DNA of 64,000 bases from NCBI RefSeq assembly GCF_900113655.1, contig NZ_FOQF01000017.1, forward strand, positions 16,644 through 80,643, given 5' to 3'. The DNA comes from Pseudobutyrivibrio sp. OR37 (GTDB lineage Bacteria > Bacillota > Clostridia > Lachnospirales > Lachnospiraceae). A program made the translations under genes and the position numbers. This document shows, piece after piece, positions 61,571-64,000 of the stretch. A model generated the notes under the pieces. That model ran no database searches. It had not been told where the DNA came from and worked only from the letters and a program-made list of their open reading frames with translations. The stretch's first letter is position 1. Each line of letters starts with the position of its first letter.

Positions 61571-61777
61571 AATATAACCTTTCGAAACTGTCCTTCAAAC
61601 AACAGTAGATATAATACAATCAGAACAAAATAGTTTCAATTGTTATTATTAACATATATTTCTTATATTTTTCACGCTTTTATAACAATCTTGCACATTT
61701 TCAATCATAACTAATCAAAAACGGTCACTGTAAATAAATAGGGACCTCAGCGAATATACTGAGGCCCTTGGCTATAA
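61571..61777. other. Gene gap between the small membrane protein and the chemoreceptor
   Basis: AT-rich gap of about 200 bp. It holds the ribosome binding site of the small gene at one end and the chemoreceptor terminator at the other. Nothing else can be recognised. Confidence 0.5.
61735..61770 (-). terminator. Terminator of the second chemoreceptor gene
   Basis: On the minus strand GGGCCTCAG/CTGAGGTCCC with one mismatch around TATATTCG, followed by TATTTATTT. Confidence 0.75.
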
Positions 61778-63634
61778 TTATACTATCTCAAACTTCTGAG
61801 TGCTAGCATTCAATTGCTTGGTTACATCATTATTCTGGTCCATAGCTTCATTGATTCCCTGAATTTCTCCAACAATCTCTGTAGCAGCCTGAGCTGACAT
61901 TCCAATAGCATTTGAGCTTTCATTCACTGAGTTAGATATGCTTTCAATTCTATCTGACATCTCAGCCATAACACCGTTAAGATTATTGGCCTTTTCTGTG
62001 AATGTAGCCAGCATTTCCTCTATCATAGTGGCTGTATTTTCGTACTTCGCTCCTGTATCTACAAACGCATCATAATCCGCAAGTACATTCTGATTAATAA
62101 AATCAATAACCTGTACTGCGTTGTCAGAAAGAGTCTTAACAGCAGTAGTAACCTTTGCAGATATTTCCTGAATATTGCCTGCTGTATCACGGGAATTAGC
62201 AGCCAACGTGCTTATTTCATCCGCAACTACAGCAAAGCCTTTACCTGCTTCACCAGCACGGGCAGCTTCAATAGATGCATTTAAAGCAAGCAAATTGGTC
62301 TGACTTGCAATATCCAAAATCTCATTTGTAAGATCACCGATTTGATTAACCTGCTCAGACTCCTTAACAGACTCCTCAAGAACCTTCGAAAGCTCTTCCA
62401 TCTTAGCGCCAGTATTTTCCTTCTTAGCATTTGCCTCACGTTTAATGCTGTCTGCCTCTGCCTTAATTTCATTAGCTTTTTCCGATCCTGCTCTCGCTTC
62501 TTCATCAATAGCATCTGTAGCCTCTTTTACTAATGACAGCCTATCATGTAAATCCCCTGTGGTTGTCGCTACATTTTCCATAGATGCTGCAAGCTCTTCC
62601 ATGGCTGCAGATGTATTTGTTACATTATCACTAGCACTTTGAATCTTTACAATAACACTATCTGCAGATGATGTAAGAACTGTTGCTCCATCCTTAACAT
62701 CTCTGATTACACCCTGCAATGTTCCTAAGAACTGATTGATACAATCAGATATAAGTGCAAGCTCTGTTTTTGTTTTTGTGTTTATTCGGGCAGTTAAATC
62801 GCCCTTGCCCTTATTGATATTATTAATGATAGCTTGCAATTCATATGAAATACCAAGTATAGTCTTATTAATTCTAACAAATGAAAGTACAAAGCTAAGT
62901 ATAATCAAGACAACAACCATTGCCATGACTATATATCCCTTTACAGAAATCTGGGCAATGTACCCATCCAAATAAGCGCTAAAGCCCACGCTTAGAGAAC
63001 TAATTCCCTCATCAATAGCATCTAAAGCATCATTTGTTGCAACAAGGCTTGTTCCGTAATCACCAGATACACAGCCAATTGCTCCCGTAAAATCACCTGA
63101 TATGATAAAGTTTTCCACAGCACCAGCTGCAGCAACTAATGCCTCTGCGCTAGCTCTGAGATTATCAACTCTCTCCTGCCCATCTGGTAGGTATCCAAAG
63201 GGTTCACTAGCATCCAAATAATCAAGATGAGAGCCAATATCATTCATATAACCTTCCATCTCCGCAAATTCTTCAGCTGGCATTTCCTTGCCTGCCTCAA
63301 GTTGTCCTAATGTACGATTAATTTCAGCTGAAATATGAACTACATCTTGACGTAATGCAGCCGATTCCTGTGCGCAAATAAGTTCATTTTCACTTGCTAC
63401 TAAAGCCAGTGACTTTACGCTTTGCATAGCTGAGTTGGAAATCACTGCATATATTATAAATGCCGCAAGTATAGCAACATTTACAATTATGTTTTGAAAA
63501 GAAATTGATTGGAAAAAGTTGCCTTTATTATTTTCAACAACCTTTCCAACAGCTTTAAGATTTTCCTTTTGCTCAGCTGTAAGATTTTCATCAAGCCTCT
63601 GTTTTATTTTCTCTTGCCTTTCTTCTCTTCCCAT
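61778..63634 (-). CDS. Methyl-accepting chemotaxis protein with helical sensor
   Basis: A 618-residue chemoreceptor. After a cytoplasmic start and a membrane helix near residue 50 ([20 protein letters not shown]) comes an all-helical outside domain of about 170 residues, like the four-helix-bundle sensor class ([40 protein letters not shown]). The second helix is near residue 230, then HAMP and the signalling hairpin with the tip [20 protein letters not shown] and [20 protein letters not shown]. The ligand is unknown. It differs from the Cache-type receptor at 26942. Confidence 0.94.
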   Translation of the reverse strand: MGREERQEKIKQRLDENLTAEQKENLKAVGKVVENNKGNFFQSISFQNIIVNVAILAAFIIYAVISNSAMQSVKSLALVASENELICAQESAALRQDVVHISAEINRTLGQLEAGKEMPAEEFAEMEGYMNDIGSHLDYLDASEPFGYLPDGQERVDNLRASAEALVAAAGAVENFIISGDFTGAIGCVSGDYGTSLVATNDALDAIDEGISSLSVGFSAYLDGYIAQISVKGYIVMAMVVVLIILSFVLSFVRINKTILGISYELQAIINNINKGKGDLTARINTKTKTELALISDCINQFLGTLQGVIRDVKDGATVLTSSADSVIVKIQSASDNVTNTSAAMEELAASMENVATTTGDLHDRLSLVKEATDAIDEEARAGSEKANEIKAEADSIKREANAKKENTGAKMEELSKVLEESVKESEQVNQIGDLTNEILDIASQTNLLALNASIEAARAGEAGKGFAVVADEISTLAANSRDTAGNIQEISAKVTTAVKTLSDNAVQVIDFINQNVLADYDAFVDTGAKYENTATMIEEMLATFTEKANNLNGVMAEMSDRIESISNSVNESSNAIGMSAQAATEIVGEIQGINEAMDQNNDVTKQLNASTQKFEIV

Positions 63635-63685
63635 TGCGCACCCCCATTTAAATTAATGCCTAATAGGCGTTTGCAAAACGCCACA

Positions 63686-63710
63686 AGCCGCGTAAATGCG
63701 GCATTTTTTG
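63686..63710 (+). terminator. Hairpin with T-run upstream of the insertion sequence
   Basis: GCCGC GTAAAT GCGGC is followed by ATTTTTTG on the plus strand. No plus-strand gene ends here, so it may protect the element from incoming transcription or be part of its left end. A second hairpin, GGCGTTTGCAAAACGCC, stands just before it. Confidence 0.55.
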
Positions 63711-63721
63711 TTAACTAAAAA

Positions 63722-64000
63722 AGAATAACTCCCCACTGATATGGTACAATAGAATTGACGAGAAACCACTGTACTAACCAAGAAAGGAGTTATTCTGATA
63801 TATATGATACCATATAAACAGCTTTCTTTGGCTGATATTTATTCAGACTGCCAAGATAAACTTGAAAATGACAAGCCTGCGTTTCTGGCTCTATTAGAAA
63901 CCTATATCAATCTTGATGAAATTATCCCGATTTCTTTCAGAAATCATTTCTATGCATCAACGGGCAGAACCCGTAAATACCCTTTGCAAGCGTTACTTTG
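63722..64000 (+). mobile_element. Left part of an insertion sequence (right end outside window)
   Basis: AGAATAACTCC at 63722 and GGAGTTATTCT at 63787 form an exact 11-base inverted repeat in the leader of a transposase gene. Between them lies TGGTACAAT, an extended -10 promoter. The second arm covers the transposase Shine-Dalgarno (AAAGGAG), so a long readthrough RNA would fold and hide the binding site, a known protective device in insertion sequences. The right end is beyond the window. Confidence 0.7.
63805..64000 (+). CDS. Transposase, DDE type, N-terminal part (IS1182-like)
   Basis: The 65 residues visible (IPYKQLSLADIYSDCQDKLE, then LETYINLDEIIPISFRNHF and GRTRKYPLQALL) match the N-terminal DUF772-type region of IS1182/IS5-group transposases, which begins with short helices and an R/K-Y-P-L motif. 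The frame is open at the window end. AAGAAAGGAG lies upstream, 14 bases before the ATG. IS family assignment is by eye and not certain. Confidence 0.75.

Overview
The window is low-GC chromosomal DNA from a motile, Gram-positive anaerobe of the class Clostridia, most likely a Lachnospiraceae member close to Butyrivibrio, Pseudobutyrivibrio or Roseburia. The evidence is the gene content: a stand-alone AICAR transformylase beside an archaeal-type IMP cyclohydrolase, the secG-rnr-smpB-ssrA block, the ireB-ruvX-DUF1292 block, CheV and two methyl-accepting chemotaxis proteins, meso-diaminopimelate dehydrogenase, strong Shine-Dalgarno sequences and sigma-A type promoters. The species call is inference from gene content only. 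Most genes lie on the minus strand.

Layout. 1-6000: nusA (cut by the window edge), rimP, the two last steps of purine synthesis, a FliD-like protein, hisF and hisH. 6000-15100: a charge-segregated membrane protein, cheV, a lipoprotein, a two-component system, an MFS transporter and an exo/endonuclease-phosphatase family protein. 15100-22010: an unusual four-gene operon (very large protein, Hsp70/actin-like protein, TPR protein, membrane coiled-coil protein), probably the DUF5717/DUF5716 system. 22100-29000: a PLP aminotransferase, GH25 lysozyme, acetyltransferase, HAD phosphatase, D,D-carboxypeptidase and a chemoreceptor. 29100-33100: the trans-translation and RNA quality-control block (ssrA, maf, smpB, rnr, secG). 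33280-35600: a membrane protein, a wreck of an IS3-family transposase, a secreted protein of unknown function and an array of alternating TTGYGATA sites. 35600-49800: housekeeping runs (yajC-tgt-aroC; lactonase; tRNA U34 hydroxylation and methylation pair; RNase J; DUF1292-ruvX-ireB; mtaB; an HPr-like protein; thiI-nifS-rsmE-prmA). 49850-58150: DUF2225, glnS, rhomboid-like protein, ddh, azlCD, an AP2-domain protein, ilvC and ilvN. 58290-64000: a phosphopantetheinyl transferase, a glycosyltransferase, an aldolase with an operator inside its promoter, a small membrane protein, a chemoreceptor and the left part of an insertion sequence.

The most notable structure is a family of six imperfect long hairpins (about 70-100 bp each) in gene gaps at 2476, 3401, 3506, 23202, 25606 and 56484. 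Their stems differ and compensate each other, but an asymmetric internal loop (TTAC opposite TA) and, in most copies, the apical sequence are conserved. Other candidates for new biology are the four-gene Hsp70-like operon, an AP2-HNH-AP2 protein whose nuclease motif looks dead, an HPr-like protein that lost its phosphorylatable histidine but kept the serine, and a six-site inverted-repeat array upstream of a secreted protein. All functional calls are from reading the sequence; no database search was run.
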